From: Acidihalobacter_A sp037381185
GTDB lineage: Bacteria > Pseudomonadota > Gammaproteobacteria > DSM-5130 > Acidihalobacteraceae
DNA length: 64,000 bases
Direction: 5' to 3'
NCBI RefSeq assembly: GCF_037381185.1
Contig: NZ_JARRQY010000004.1
Coordinates: 29,178 to 93,177, forward strand
Under the pieces are notes generated by a model. It was not told the origin of the DNA, did no database searches, and saw nothing but the letters and a program-made list of their open reading frames with translations. Both the position numbers and the translations under genes were made by a program. This document shows, piece by piece, positions 33,969-43,255 of this stretch; position 1 is the first letter of the stretch; each line of letters begins with the position of its first letter.

Positions 33969-34595
33969 TTACTGTTTATTAACCGCCTCCGCACGCGGCC
34001 CGGGAATTTCGCTCAACGGTGCGTCTCCGGGCAGGATGCAGACCAGACTGCCCTGCGGCAGGCGTTCGAACAGATCGACAACCTCGTCGTTGCGCATGCG
34101 CACGCAACCGTGCGATACCGGCATACCGATCCGCCCCTCCTCGGGTGTGCCGTGGATGTAGATGTAGCGCGCATACGTGTCGACGTCGCCGCCCCGGTTG
34201 TAGCCGGGCTGCAGCCCATCCAACCACAGAATGCGCGTGGTCACCAGATCGTTTTCCGCAGGATCATGCGGATCGCTCAGAATTTCCGCGATTTCGCCGG
34301 TGGCGCGACGCCCTTTGAATACCATCCCGGCAGGCGCCTCGGCACCGAACTTCCCGGCCACACGGAACACGCCGAGGGGGGTCTGAAAACTGCCCTCGCG
34401 TTGTCCGACACCACGCGCAGCCGTCGACACCCGATAGTGCCTGAGCAGTTTCCCGCCTTTGATCAAGTGCAGGCATTGGCGACCGACATCGACAACCGCA
34501 ACGCAGTCGGTGGCGATTTCCGGATAGCGTCGTCTCAGCTCTTCGGCCAGGGTGTGCAACTCACGCTCGCCCGCCTCAAACCCGCTCATCGGCAT
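33969..34595 (-). CDS. L,D-transpeptidase (YkuD family)
   Basis: Cys-dependent L,D-transpeptidase fold of 208 residues. The catalytic motif is IHGTPEEGRIGMPVSHGCVRM, split as HGT and SHGCVRM with the catalytic Cys. A preceding helical region (HTLAEELRRRYPEIATDCVAVVD) replaces the usual signal peptide or LysM, and I see no export signal, which is odd for a peptidoglycan enzyme. GAGGGAG precedes the ATG at 34593-34595. It lies 35 bp downstream of purF. Confidence 0.88.
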   Translation of the reverse strand: MPMSGFEAGERELHTLAEELRRRYPEIATDCVAVVDVGRQCLHLIKGGKLLRHYRVSTAARGVGQREGSFQTPLGVFRVAGKFGAEAPAGMVFKGRRATGEIAEILSDPHDPAENDLVTTRILWLDGLQPGYNRGGDVDTYARYIYIHGTPEEGRIGMPVSHGCVRMRNDEVVDLFERLPQGSLVCILPGDAPLSEIPGPRAEAVNKQ

Positions 34596-34630
34596 TCTGC
34601 ACTCCCTCTGGCCGGGCGATCCTCCGGATT

Positions 34631-36136
34631 TCAGACCGAGTTGTGCAGGCCGATGTGCGCCTGCCGCGAAACGCGCATGCCTCGCTGACCCTCGGCGCGG
34701 GCCCGCTCCAGCGCGGTCAGATAGTCGGGATCGACGCCGGTCACGTAACTGCCGTCGAACACCGACGTATCGAACTGCTCGAGCTTGGGATTACCCTTGC
34801 GCACCGCCAGGATCAGGTCGTCGAGATCCTGATAGAACAGCTTGTCCGCAAAGATCGCCTGAGCGATCTCGTCGACCGTGCGGCCATGGGCAATGAGTTC
34901 GTGCGCGGCTGGCATATCGATACCGTAGATGTTCGGATAGCGCACTGGTGGCGAGGCCGAGGCGAAATACACCTTACGCGCCCCCGCATCGCGGGCCATC
35001 ATCACGATCTCGCGCGAGGTCGTGCCGCGCACGATGGAATCGTCCACCAGCAGCACGTTCTTGCCGTTGAACTCCATCTCGATCGGATTGAGCTTCTGAC
35101 GCACCGACTTCTTGCGCTGGGTCTGACCCGGCATGATGAAGGTACGCGCGATGTAACGGTTCTTGATGAAGCCCTCTCGGTACTTCACGCCGAGTTGCAT
35201 GGCCAGTTCCAGAGCCGAAGTGCGGCTGGTTTCCGGAATCGGGATGACAACGTCGATGTCGTGGTCCGGCCACTCGCGCTGGATTTTCTGCCCGAGATAT
35301 TCGCCCATGCGCATACGTGCCTTGTGCACGAAGACGTCGTCCAGAATGGAGTCGGGACGGGCGAAATACACATGCTCGAAAATACACGGGGAATACGTCG
35401 GATTATCGGCGCACTGGCGGGTGTGCACATTGCCGTCCAGGTCGATATAGATCGCCTCGCCCGGCGCCAGGTCACGGATCAACTTGAAGCCTAGCGCGAC
35501 CAGCGCCACGCTCTCGGAGGCGACCATATATTCCGGCCCTTCCGAGGTTTCGCGCATGCCGTAAACCACCGGCCGGATGCCGTACGGGTCGCGAAAGGCC
35601 ACGATGCCATAGCCGTTGATCATCGCCACCACGGCATAGGCGCCGCGGCAGCGGCGGTGTACGGCACCGACGCCGTTGAAGATATTTTCGGGTTCGAGCT
35701 TCAACGGATCCTGACGCAGCAACTCCTGCGCGAACACATTCAGCAACACCTCGGAATCCGACTCAGTGTTGATGTGGCGCCGATCCTGCAGGAACAGTTC
35801 CTGCTGCAGCGCCTTGGTGTTTATCAGGTTGCCGTTGTGTCCAAGCGTGATGCCGAACGGCGAATTGACGTAGAACGGCTGCGCCTCGGCCGAAGACGAA
35901 GACCCCGCGGTCGGATAGCGCACGTGCCCAATGCCAACGTTACCGACCAGTTCCTGCATATGGCGCGCGCGGAACACGTCGCGCACAAGTCCGTTCCCCT
36001 TGCGCAGATAGAGCTTGCCCTGATCGTAGGTGACGATGCCGGCGGCGTCCTGGCCCCGGTGCTGGAGAACGGTCAGTCCGTCATACAGAGCTTGGTTGAC
36101 GGGGCTGCGTCCGACAATGCCGATGATGCCGCACAT
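34631..36136 (-). CDS. purF: Amidophosphoribosyltransferase
   Basis: First committed step of purine synthesis (PRPP + Gln to phosphoribosylamine), 501 residues. The N-terminal glutaminase nucleophile is Cys2 (MCGIIGIVG, no propeptide), with LGHNGNL and the IGHVRYPTAGS signature; the PRPP loop is NVLLVDDSIVRGTTSREIV. It follows cvpA by 42 bp, the classical cvpA-purF pair. Confidence 0.98.
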   Translation of the reverse strand: MCGIIGIVGRSPVNQALYDGLTVLQHRGQDAAGIVTYDQGKLYLRKGNGLVRDVFRARHMQELVGNVGIGHVRYPTAGSSSSAEAQPFYVNSPFGITLGHNGNLINTKALQQELFLQDRRHINTESDSEVLLNVFAQELLRQDPLKLEPENIFNGVGAVHRRCRGAYAVVAMINGYGIVAFRDPYGIRPVVYGMRETSEGPEYMVASESVALVALGFKLIRDLAPGEAIYIDLDGNVHTRQCADNPTYSPCIFEHVYFARPDSILDDVFVHKARMRMGEYLGQKIQREWPDHDIDVVIPIPETSRTSALELAMQLGVKYREGFIKNRYIARTFIMPGQTQRKKSVRQKLNPIEMEFNGKNVLLVDDSIVRGTTSREIVMMARDAGARKVYFASASPPVRYPNIYGIDMPAAHELIAHGRTVDEIAQAIFADKLFYQDLDDLILAVRKGNPKLEQFDTSVFDGSYVTGVDPDYLTALERARAEGQRGMRVSRQAHIGLHNSV

Positions 36137-36177
36137 TCAGGCACTTTCCTCAAACGTTGAAAAACAATGATACGCCG

Positions 36178-36669
36178 TCAGGCGAAGGTGATCTGCTGCG
36201 CCAGGTGTGCGGGCAGGAAATCGCGCACCCACACGGCTAGCGTCTGGAAATAGGGGACGAAGTAGGAATGGTGCCACCAGGACTCCTGCGGGAGCGCCGT
36301 CATGCCCGCGAACAACACCAGAACAACCACCGCGACCGCGCCACGGAGTATCCCGAACAGCCCGCCCAGAGCACGATCGGTTCCCGATAGGCCGGTCCGC
36401 TTGATCAAACTGGCGACGAGATTGTTGAACAGCGCCCCCAGAATCAGCGTGATGATGAACAACACGCCAAAAGCGACCGCTACGCGTAGATACGGCGCCT
36501 GTACTCCGGCCGGCAGGAATACTGCCAAACGCTCGGCGAAGGCCAGGCCGATCCAGAAGGCGAGCAGCCAAGTCGCGAGCGATATGGATTCGCGCACGAA
36601 ACCGCGGAACAGGCTGACGATGATCGACACCAGAAAGATACCGGCGATCAGGAAGTCCACCCAGTTCAT
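36178..36669 (-). CDS. cvpA: CvpA family membrane protein
   Basis: Inner-membrane protein of 163 residues with four hydrophobic helices (starting NWVDFLIAGIFLVSIIVSLFRGF and ending AVVVLVLFAGMTALP). The conserved VDxxI(A/L)xIF start and RGFVRES are visible. It is named from colicin V production, but its general function is unclear and its genomic link is to purF. Its ATG overlaps the upstream SPOR gene stop in ATGA. Confidence 0.93.
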   Translation of the reverse strand: MNWVDFLIAGIFLVSIIVSLFRGFVRESISLATWLLAFWIGLAFAERLAVFLPAGVQAPYLRVAVAFGVLFIITLILGALFNNLVASLIKRTGLSGTDRALGGLFGILRGAVAVVVLVLFAGMTALPQESWWHHSYFVPYFQTLAVWVRDFLPAHLAQQITFA

Positions 36670-37361
36670 TTATACGGCACCACGATACCCTTGAGTTTGG
36701 TCGCCTTCAGAATCTTCGCCTGCTGCTTCTCGGCTCCGGCGCGGGTCAACTTGGGCCCGATACGTACCCGGTAATAGACCTTGCCCTTGTCGTCGAAACG
36801 GTCGACATAGGCCGAAAATCCCTGCTTGCGCAGCCGATTGCGCAAATTCAGCGCGTCGGACTCCTTGGATAGGCTCACCACCTGCACCACCCAGGCCGGC
36901 GTCACCGGCTTGCCGCCGGTCGCGGCCTCGTTCTGCGCAGGTGTAGGCTGTCGCGGTGCCGGCTTTGCGGGCGCGGGCTTTTGCTGGACCGGCTTGGAGG
37001 GAGCCGTCACCTTGGGCTCCACAACTTTTGGCTCGACGGCCTTGGGCGCGGGTTGCGGGGCCGGCGCTGCCTGCTGCTCGGGAACAACGGGAGCCTGTTG
37101 CGGCGCCGCTTGCGCGGACTGCTGGGAAGCAGCAGTACTCGGCGCCGGCATCACGCTGATCGGCTGCACCGGCGCTGTGCTCGACGCTGCCGGCGGCTGT
37201 GCCGCGCCATTGAAGCTGTAGCTGGGTTCGGGCGGGATCTGCATCTTCATCGAGACCCGCTTGTTGCTGCCGCCGCCGTTGAGCAGCATGGGCAGAAAGA
37301 TCACGGCCAGTGCGATGATCACTGCCGCACCGATCAGGCGTTGTTGCAGACGTTTTTCCAT
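36666..37361 (-). CDS. SPOR-domain protein (DedD-like)
   Basis: Bitopic division-associated protein of 231 residues: a short cytoplasmic tail, one membrane helix (LIGAAVIIALAVIFLPMLL), a Pro/Ala/Gln-rich periplasmic linker (about 45-150), then a C-terminal SPOR domain (WVVQVVSLSKESDALNLRNRL to YYRVRIGPKL) that binds denuded septal peptidoglycan. The order folC-dedD-cvpA-purF matches E. coli, which supports DedD identity. Confidence 0.92.
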   Translation of the reverse strand: MEKRLQQRLIGAAVIIALAVIFLPMLLNGGGSNKRVSMKMQIPPEPSYSFNGAAQPPAASSTAPVQPISVMPAPSTAASQQSAQAAPQQAPVVPEQQAAPAPQPAPKAVEPKVVEPKVTAPSKPVQQKPAPAKPAPRQPTPAQNEAATGGKPVTPAWVVQVVSLSKESDALNLRNRLRKQGFSAYVDRFDDKGKVYYRVRIGPKLTRAGAEKQQAKILKATKLKGIVVPYK

Positions 37362-37394
37362 CGCTAAGCGTCACACGTGGCGAAACAGAGGGGA

Positions 37395-38651
37395 TTATAG
37401 GCTGGCAGCGAGGGCCGCCGCCACGGTCAGAAACGATCCACATACCACGATGCGATCATCCTCACTCGCCGCGGCACGAGCAGCGGACAGCGCGGCGGCG
37501 ACATCGGCGTGGAGCGTCAGCGGCGTCTGGCAGGACGTCATGCGCGCGGCGAGCGCTTGCGCATCGAGGCCGCGCGGTGTATCCAGCCCGGCGACGAACC
37601 AGTGTGCCACCACCGTATCGAGTTCAGCAGCAATCGCTTCGATATCCTTGTCGCACAAAGCCGAGAACACCGCCAGCGTACTCCCCGGCACCGCTACATC
37701 CCGCAGGATGGAGGCCAAGGCCCGCGCCGCCTGGGGATTGTGCGCCACGTCGCAGTACACCGGCGGCGTACCCGGCAAGCGCTGAAAACGGCCGGCCACG
37801 CGCACCGTACGCAAACCCTCCGTACGGGCTTTTTCACTGACCGGCAATCGGTTAGTCAGGACGTTCAACGCTGCCAGAGCCGTTGCCGCATTGTCGATCT
37901 GGAAACGACCGTACAGGGCCGGCGAGGGCAAATCCCGAACGCACCCGCCACCGCTCCAGCGCATGCCAGCCCCTCGGCGCTCCGCATCGAAATCACGCCC
38001 GAGCAGATGCAAGTCCGCGCCGAGCGAATACGCATGGTCGAGCACTGACGCCGGCGGCTGACGGTCTCCGCAGATCACCGGCCGCGCCGCGCGCATGATG
38101 CCCGCCTTTTCCCGGCCGATCACCTCGCGATCGTCTCCCAGCCAATCGGCATGATCCAGATCTATCGAGGTCACCACGGCGACATCCGGATCGATGACGT
38201 TGACCGCGTCCAGGCGGCCGCCCAGACCGACTTCGAGCAGCATGACCTCGACGTCCGCGTCCGCGAACGCGTACAACGCAGCCAAGGTGCCGAATTCGAA
38301 ATAGGTCAGGGGAATTTCGTCGCGCGCCGCGTCGATACGGGCGAAGGCCTCACACAGAACGGCGTCGCCGACCTCGGCTCCCGCGATGCGCACCCGCTCG
38401 TTGTAGCGCAACAGATGTGGCGAGGTATAGGCGCCGACGCGATAGCCTTCCGCGCCCAGCATCGCCTCGAGCAGCGCCACCACCGAGCCCTTGCCGTTGG
38501 TACCGGCGACGGTTATCACCGGACATTGCGGCCGCAGCAGGCCCAGACGCTCGCCCACAGTCCGCACGCGCTCGAGACCGAGCACGATCTCCTTGGGCGA
38601 TAGCGTCTGTTGCCACTCCAGCCACGCGTCGAGCGTGGCGAATCGGGCCAT
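37395..38651 (-). CDS. folC: Folylpolyglutamate / dihydrofolate synthase
   Basis: Bifunctional Mur-ligase-type enzyme of 418 residues that adds Glu to dihydropteroate and folates. The P-loop TVAGTNGKGSVVALLEAML, the Ser-His region YTSPHLLRYNERV, and the C-terminal CDVAHNPQAARALA are intact. It starts 2 bp past the accD stop, so it is co-translated with accD, as in E. coli. Confidence 0.96.
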   Translation of the reverse strand: MARFATLDAWLEWQQTLSPKEIVLGLERVRTVGERLGLLRPQCPVITVAGTNGKGSVVALLEAMLGAEGYRVGAYTSPHLLRYNERVRIAGAEVGDAVLCEAFARIDAARDEIPLTYFEFGTLAALYAFADADVEVMLLEVGLGGRLDAVNVIDPDVAVVTSIDLDHADWLGDDREVIGREKAGIMRAARPVICGDRQPPASVLDHAYSLGADLHLLGRDFDAERRGAGMRWSGGGCVRDLPSPALYGRFQIDNAATALAALNVLTNRLPVSEKARTEGLRTVRVAGRFQRLPGTPPVYCDVAHNPQAARALASILRDVAVPGSTLAVFSALCDKDIEAIAAELDTVVAHWFVAGLDTPRGLDAQALAARMTSCQTPLTLHADVAAALSAARAAASEDDRIVVCGSFLTVAAALAASL

Positions 38652-38653
38652 GC

Positions 38654-39512
<859 letters not shown>

Positions 39513-39526
<14 letters not shown>

Positions 39527-40367
39527 CAGGAATATCCCCAGTCATCGTTTCGTTGCCGCACGTCGCCGCATCCATGGCATCGCGCATCGATTCCATCAGC
39601 GCTCTCAGTTCGGAGGCGATCGTTTGCGGAGCATCCGCATGCTGCTCGACCAGTCGCACCACCGCACTGCCGACGATCACCGCATCGGCCACTCGGGCAA
39701 CCTGCGCCGCCGTCGCCGCATCCTTGATTCCGAAGCCTACACCGACCGGCAGCCTGCAGTGCGCGCGGATGGCATCGAGGCGTTCGGCCACCTGCCCCAC
39801 ATCCAACGTGTTCGCGCCGGTAACGCCCTTGAGGGACACGTAGTACACATAACCCCGAGCGCGCTGGCAGACGCTTTCGATGCGCCGCGCGGTGCTAGTC
39901 GGAGACAGCAGGAAGATCGGATCGAGCGCTTCCTCGTCCAACAGCCGCAACAGCTCGCCACCCTCTTCCGGCGGCAGGTCGACGATCAGCACGCCATCGA
40001 CGCCGGCCTCGCGCGCTGCCGCGGCGAAAGCTGCATAGCCCATCGCCTCGACCGGATTGAGATAGCCCATCAACACGACCGGCGTGTGCTTGTCGCGATC
40101 ACGGAACTCCCGCACCATTTGCAGCACCCGCCGCATGCCGACATGATGCAGCAGCGCGCGCTCGCATGCCGCCTGGATCACTGGGCCGTCGGCCATGGGA
40201 TCGGAAAACGGCACCCCCAGCTCGAGCAGATCGGCGCCGCCCTCGACCAAGGCATGCATCAACCCGACCGTCACGCCGGGTTCGGGATCGCCCGCGGTGA
40301 CATAGGGCACGAGGGCCGAACGCCCCTGCGCGCGCAGGGCCTCGAAACATTGCGCGATGCGGCTCAC
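39513..40367 (-). CDS. trpA: Tryptophan synthase alpha chain
   Basis: TIM-barrel subunit cleaving indole-3-glycerol phosphate, 284 residues. The catalytic Glu (LLELGVPFSDPMADGP) and Asp (VDGVLIVDLPPEE) are present, with GFGIKDAATA for phosphate binding. The C-terminus is about 15 residues longer than E. coli TrpA and overlaps accD. It begins at a GTG sharing GTGA with the trpB stop, ensuring stoichiometric expression. Confidence 0.97.
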
Positions 40368-41596
40368 AGTTCAATGCCCTCCAGGCGCGCGATAGTGTTG
40401 ATATCCTTATCGCCGCGCCCGGACAGATTGACCACGACATGCTGGTCGACGCTCAGTTGCGGAGCGAGCTTGGCGGCATACGCCATCGCGTGGCTCGACT
40501 CCAGCGCGGGAATGATGCCCTCGGTGCGCGTCAGTACGTGGAACGCAGCCAAGGCCTCTTCATCGTCGACAGTGACGTACTCCGCCCGCCCCATATCCTT
40601 TAGCCACGCGTGTTCAGGTCCGACACCGGGGTAATCGAGCCCAGCCGAAACCGAATGCGTCGCCATGATTTGACCGTCCTCGTCCTCCATCAGATAGGTG
40701 CGGTTGCCATGCAGCACACCGGGACGGCCGGCTGTCAACGGCGCGGCGTGATGGCCGCTGGCGACTCCGTAACCACCGGCTTCCACGCCAATCATGCGCA
40801 CGCCGGCATCGCCGAGGAAGGGATGGAACAGGCCGATAGCATTAGAGCCTCCGCCCACGCAGGCGACCAGGGCGTCCGGCAGCCGACCGATCTGCGTCAG
40901 CGACTGCGCCCGCGCCTCACGACCGATCACCGCCTGGAAATCGCGCACCATCTGCGGATAGGGATGCGGCCCCGCGACCGTACCGATGATGTAGAACGTG
41001 TCGTCGACACGTGTGACCCAGTCGCGCATCGCCTCGTTGAGCGCGTCCTTGAGCGTGCGCGAGCCACTAGTGACCGGCACCACCTCCGCACCCAGCAGCT
41101 TCATGCGATACACGTTGGGGGCCTGGCGTTCGATATCCTCGGCCCCCATGTAGACCACGCACTCCAGCCCCAGCCGCGCGGCCACGGTGGCGGAAGCCAC
41201 GCCGTGCTGGCCTGCGCCGGTTTCCGCGATGATCCGCGTCTTACCCATGCGTTTGGCGAGCAGAGCCTGGCCGATCGTGTTGTTGATCTTGTGCGCACCG
41301 GTGTGATTGAGGTCTTCGCGCTTGAGGTGGATCTGCGCGCCACCGAGTTCACGGCTCAGCCGCTCGGCGTGATACAGCGGGCTCGGACGCCCCACGTAGT
41401 GGGCCAGGTCCTCGTCGAATTCCGCCCAGAAGGCCGGATCCGCACGCAATGCCGCATAGGTATCGCGCAATGCATCGATGGCATCCATCAGGGTCTCGGC
41501 CACGAAACATCCGCCGTACGGTCCGAAATGACCGCTTGAATCGGGATACTGATCCCAGTCGGTCACCCCGGGCAAAGACTCATTCGCTGTCGCCAC
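40364..41596 (-). CDS. trpB: Tryptophan synthase beta chain
   Basis: PLP enzyme condensing indole and serine, 410 residues. The PLP Lys is in NHTGAHKINNTIG, the catalytic Glu in ETGAGQHG, and the phosphate loop is CVGGGSNAIG. The start is a GTG (41594-41596) behind GAGGTGA inside the trpF 3' end (17-bp overlap). No leader peptide or attenuator is apparent upstream of trpF. Confidence 0.97.
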   Translation of the reverse strand: MATANESLPGVTDWDQYPDSSGHFGPYGGCFVAETLMDAIDALRDTYAALRADPAFWAEFDEDLAHYVGRPSPLYHAERLSRELGGAQIHLKREDLNHTGAHKINNTIGQALLAKRMGKTRIIAETGAGQHGVASATVAARLGLECVVYMGAEDIERQAPNVYRMKLLGAEVVPVTSGSRTLKDALNEAMRDWVTRVDDTFYIIGTVAGPHPYPQMVRDFQAVIGREARAQSLTQIGRLPDALVACVGGGSNAIGLFHPFLGDAGVRMIGVEAGGYGVASGHHAAPLTAGRPGVLHGNRTYLMEDEDGQIMATHSVSAGLDYPGVGPEHAWLKDMGRAEYVTVDDEEALAAFHVLTRTEGIIPALESSHAMAYAAKLAPQLSVDQHVVVNLSGRGDKDINTIARLEGIEL

Positions 41597-42206
41597 GTCT
41601 CACCTCGTTCATGAAGGCTTCGATCAAGCCCGCATCCTTGATTCCCGGCGTCGCCTCGACGCCGCTGCTTACATCCACCGCGTACGGCCGGACCACGCGC
41701 ACCGCCTCGGCGACGTTATCCGGCTTCAAGCCGCCCGCCAACACCACAGGACGGCCAAGATCGGCCGGAATTCGTTTCCAGTCGAACACACGGCCCGTAC
41801 CGCCTGCCTGGCCATGCGCATGGCTGTCGAGCAGCAGCGCACAGGCATCGGCATAAGTCTTTGCCAGAATCCGCAGATCAGCCCCTTCGCCGGCACCGAT
41901 GGCCTTCATGTAGGGACGCCCGAAGCTGCGGCAGGACTCGGCCGTCTCGAGCCCATGAAACTGCAGCACGTCAAGACGTACCTGCCGCATGATCTCGCGC
42001 ACCTGCTCGGCTTCGGCATCCAGAAACAGACCCACCGTGGTCACGAAAGGCGGCAGCATGGACACCAGCGCCGCGGCAGCGGCCGGTTCGATGCAGCGCG
42101 GACTCTTGGGATAGAACACCAGACCGAGCGCATCCGCGCCGGCCGCCACCGCAGCGGCGGCGTCCGTCTCCCGCGTGATACCGCAAACCTTCACCCGCGT
42201 ACGCAT
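41580..42206 (-). CDS. trpF: Phosphoribosylanthranilate isomerase
   Basis: TIM-barrel isomerase in tryptophan synthesis, 208 residues. The catalytic Cys is in VKVCGITRETDA and the catalytic Asp in VDVSSGVEATPGIKD. The ATG at 42204-42206 gives the family length; an ATG at 42252-42254 would add a non-conserved 16-residue extension without a ribosome-binding site. It heads the trpFBA-accD-folC run; trpE, D, C and G are not in the window. Confidence 0.95.
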   Translation of the reverse strand: MRTRVKVCGITRETDAAAAVAAGADALGLVFYPKSPRCIEPAAAAALVSMLPPFVTTVGLFLDAEAEQVREIMRQVRLDVLQFHGLETAESCRSFGRPYMKAIGAGEGADLRILAKTYADACALLLDSHAHGQAGGTGRVFDWKRIPADLGRPVVLAGGLKPDNVAEAVRVVRPYAVDVSSGVEATPGIKDAGLIEAFMNEVRRGDSE

Positions 42207-42317
42207 CGCGTCACCATCAAACACGCCGCCGACAGCCCGGGCGGCCGCGGACATCCATGTAACAAGCGGTCAAGGGTAGCAGATTTCAAGCTTCCCTCGG
42301 AAACCGCAGACAGGGCT

Positions 42318-43097
42318 TCAGAACTGAGGCAGACGCATCTGCGCCGGCAGCATGAAATGTTCCGCATATTCGACATGTACGAAATACAGGCCATCCGACG
42401 GTGCTGTGATTCCGCCCTGCGTACGATCGCGTCGCTCCAGCACCTCCCGAGCCCACTCAGGTGGCTGCTCTCCCTTGCCGATGGTGATCAGCACCCCTGC
42501 GATATTGCGCACCATATGATGCAAAAAGGCATTCGCATGCACGTCCAGGTAAATGTATTCGCCGGCGCTCTCGACCTGCAGCGAATAGATCTGTCTGACG
42601 GGACTCTTGGCCTGACAGGCCAGGGCACGATAGCTGGAGAAGTCATGCTCGCCTATGAGGTACTGCGTCGCCGTCCGCATCGCCTCGACATCAAGCGGAG
42701 CGTGTACCCAGGTGACGCGGCCGCGCTGAAGACCAGGACGCACCCAGCGATTCAGGATCACGTAACGATAACGGCGTGATTGCGCCGAGAAGCGTGCATG
42801 GAACTCCTCGTCCACCTCCTTCGCCCACAGCAGGCTGACGTCACGCGGCAGATTCGCGTTCCCGCCCAGCACCCACGAACGCGTAGAGCGTGACGCTTCG
42901 CTGTCGAAGTGAATCACCTGCCCCAAACCGTGCACACCGGTATCCGTACGTCCGGCACAGATCACCCGCAGATCATGGTTCGCCACCTTGGCAAGCGCCT
43001 GCTCTACGCACCCCTGCACGGTGCGCACACCGTCCTGCAACTGCCAGCCGCAGAAATCGCCGCCGTCATATTCAACGCCCAACGCGATACGCATCAT
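42318..43097 (-). CDS. truA: tRNA pseudouridine38-40 synthase
   Basis: Modifies U38-U40 in the anticodon stem, 259 residues. The catalytic Asp is in CAGRTDTGVHGLGQVIHF, and YRYVILNRW and FLHHMVRNIAGVL are family motifs. Two consecutive ATG codons (43097 and 43094) follow GGGAA; either can start. It lies between fimV and trpF, the pseudomonad-like order. Confidence 0.97.
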   Translation of the reverse strand: MMRIALGVEYDGGDFCGWQLQDGVRTVQGCVEQALAKVANHDLRVICAGRTDTGVHGLGQVIHFDSEASRSTRSWVLGGNANLPRDVSLLWAKEVDEEFHARFSAQSRRYRYVILNRWVRPGLQRGRVTWVHAPLDVEAMRTATQYLIGEHDFSSYRALACQAKSPVRQIYSLQVESAGEYIYLDVHANAFLHHMVRNIAGVLITIGKGEQPPEWAREVLERRDRTQGGITAPSDGLYFVHVEYAEHFMLPAQMRLPQF

Positions 43098-43200
43098 GCT
43101 TTCCCGTTTGCGCCCGGCACTTCCCGCGAGGCTTGGTGGTCAGCCGGGATATGCAGGGAACGATCCAAGATAAGGTCCAAGATGTCCATACCTCAAACGC

Positions 43201-43237
43201 ACGGAGGCCGGACAGTTTTCAGCCGCCCGGCCTCCGT
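43201..43237 (-). terminator. Hairpin after fimV
   Basis: An 11-bp perfect stem (ACGGAGGCCGG / CCGGCCTCCGT) with a 15-nt loop lies 18 bp past the fimV stop. The downstream GCGTTTGA is only weakly T-rich, so termination may be partial. Confidence 0.55.
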
Positions 43238-43255
43238 ACATCCAGCGCTTGCGGA

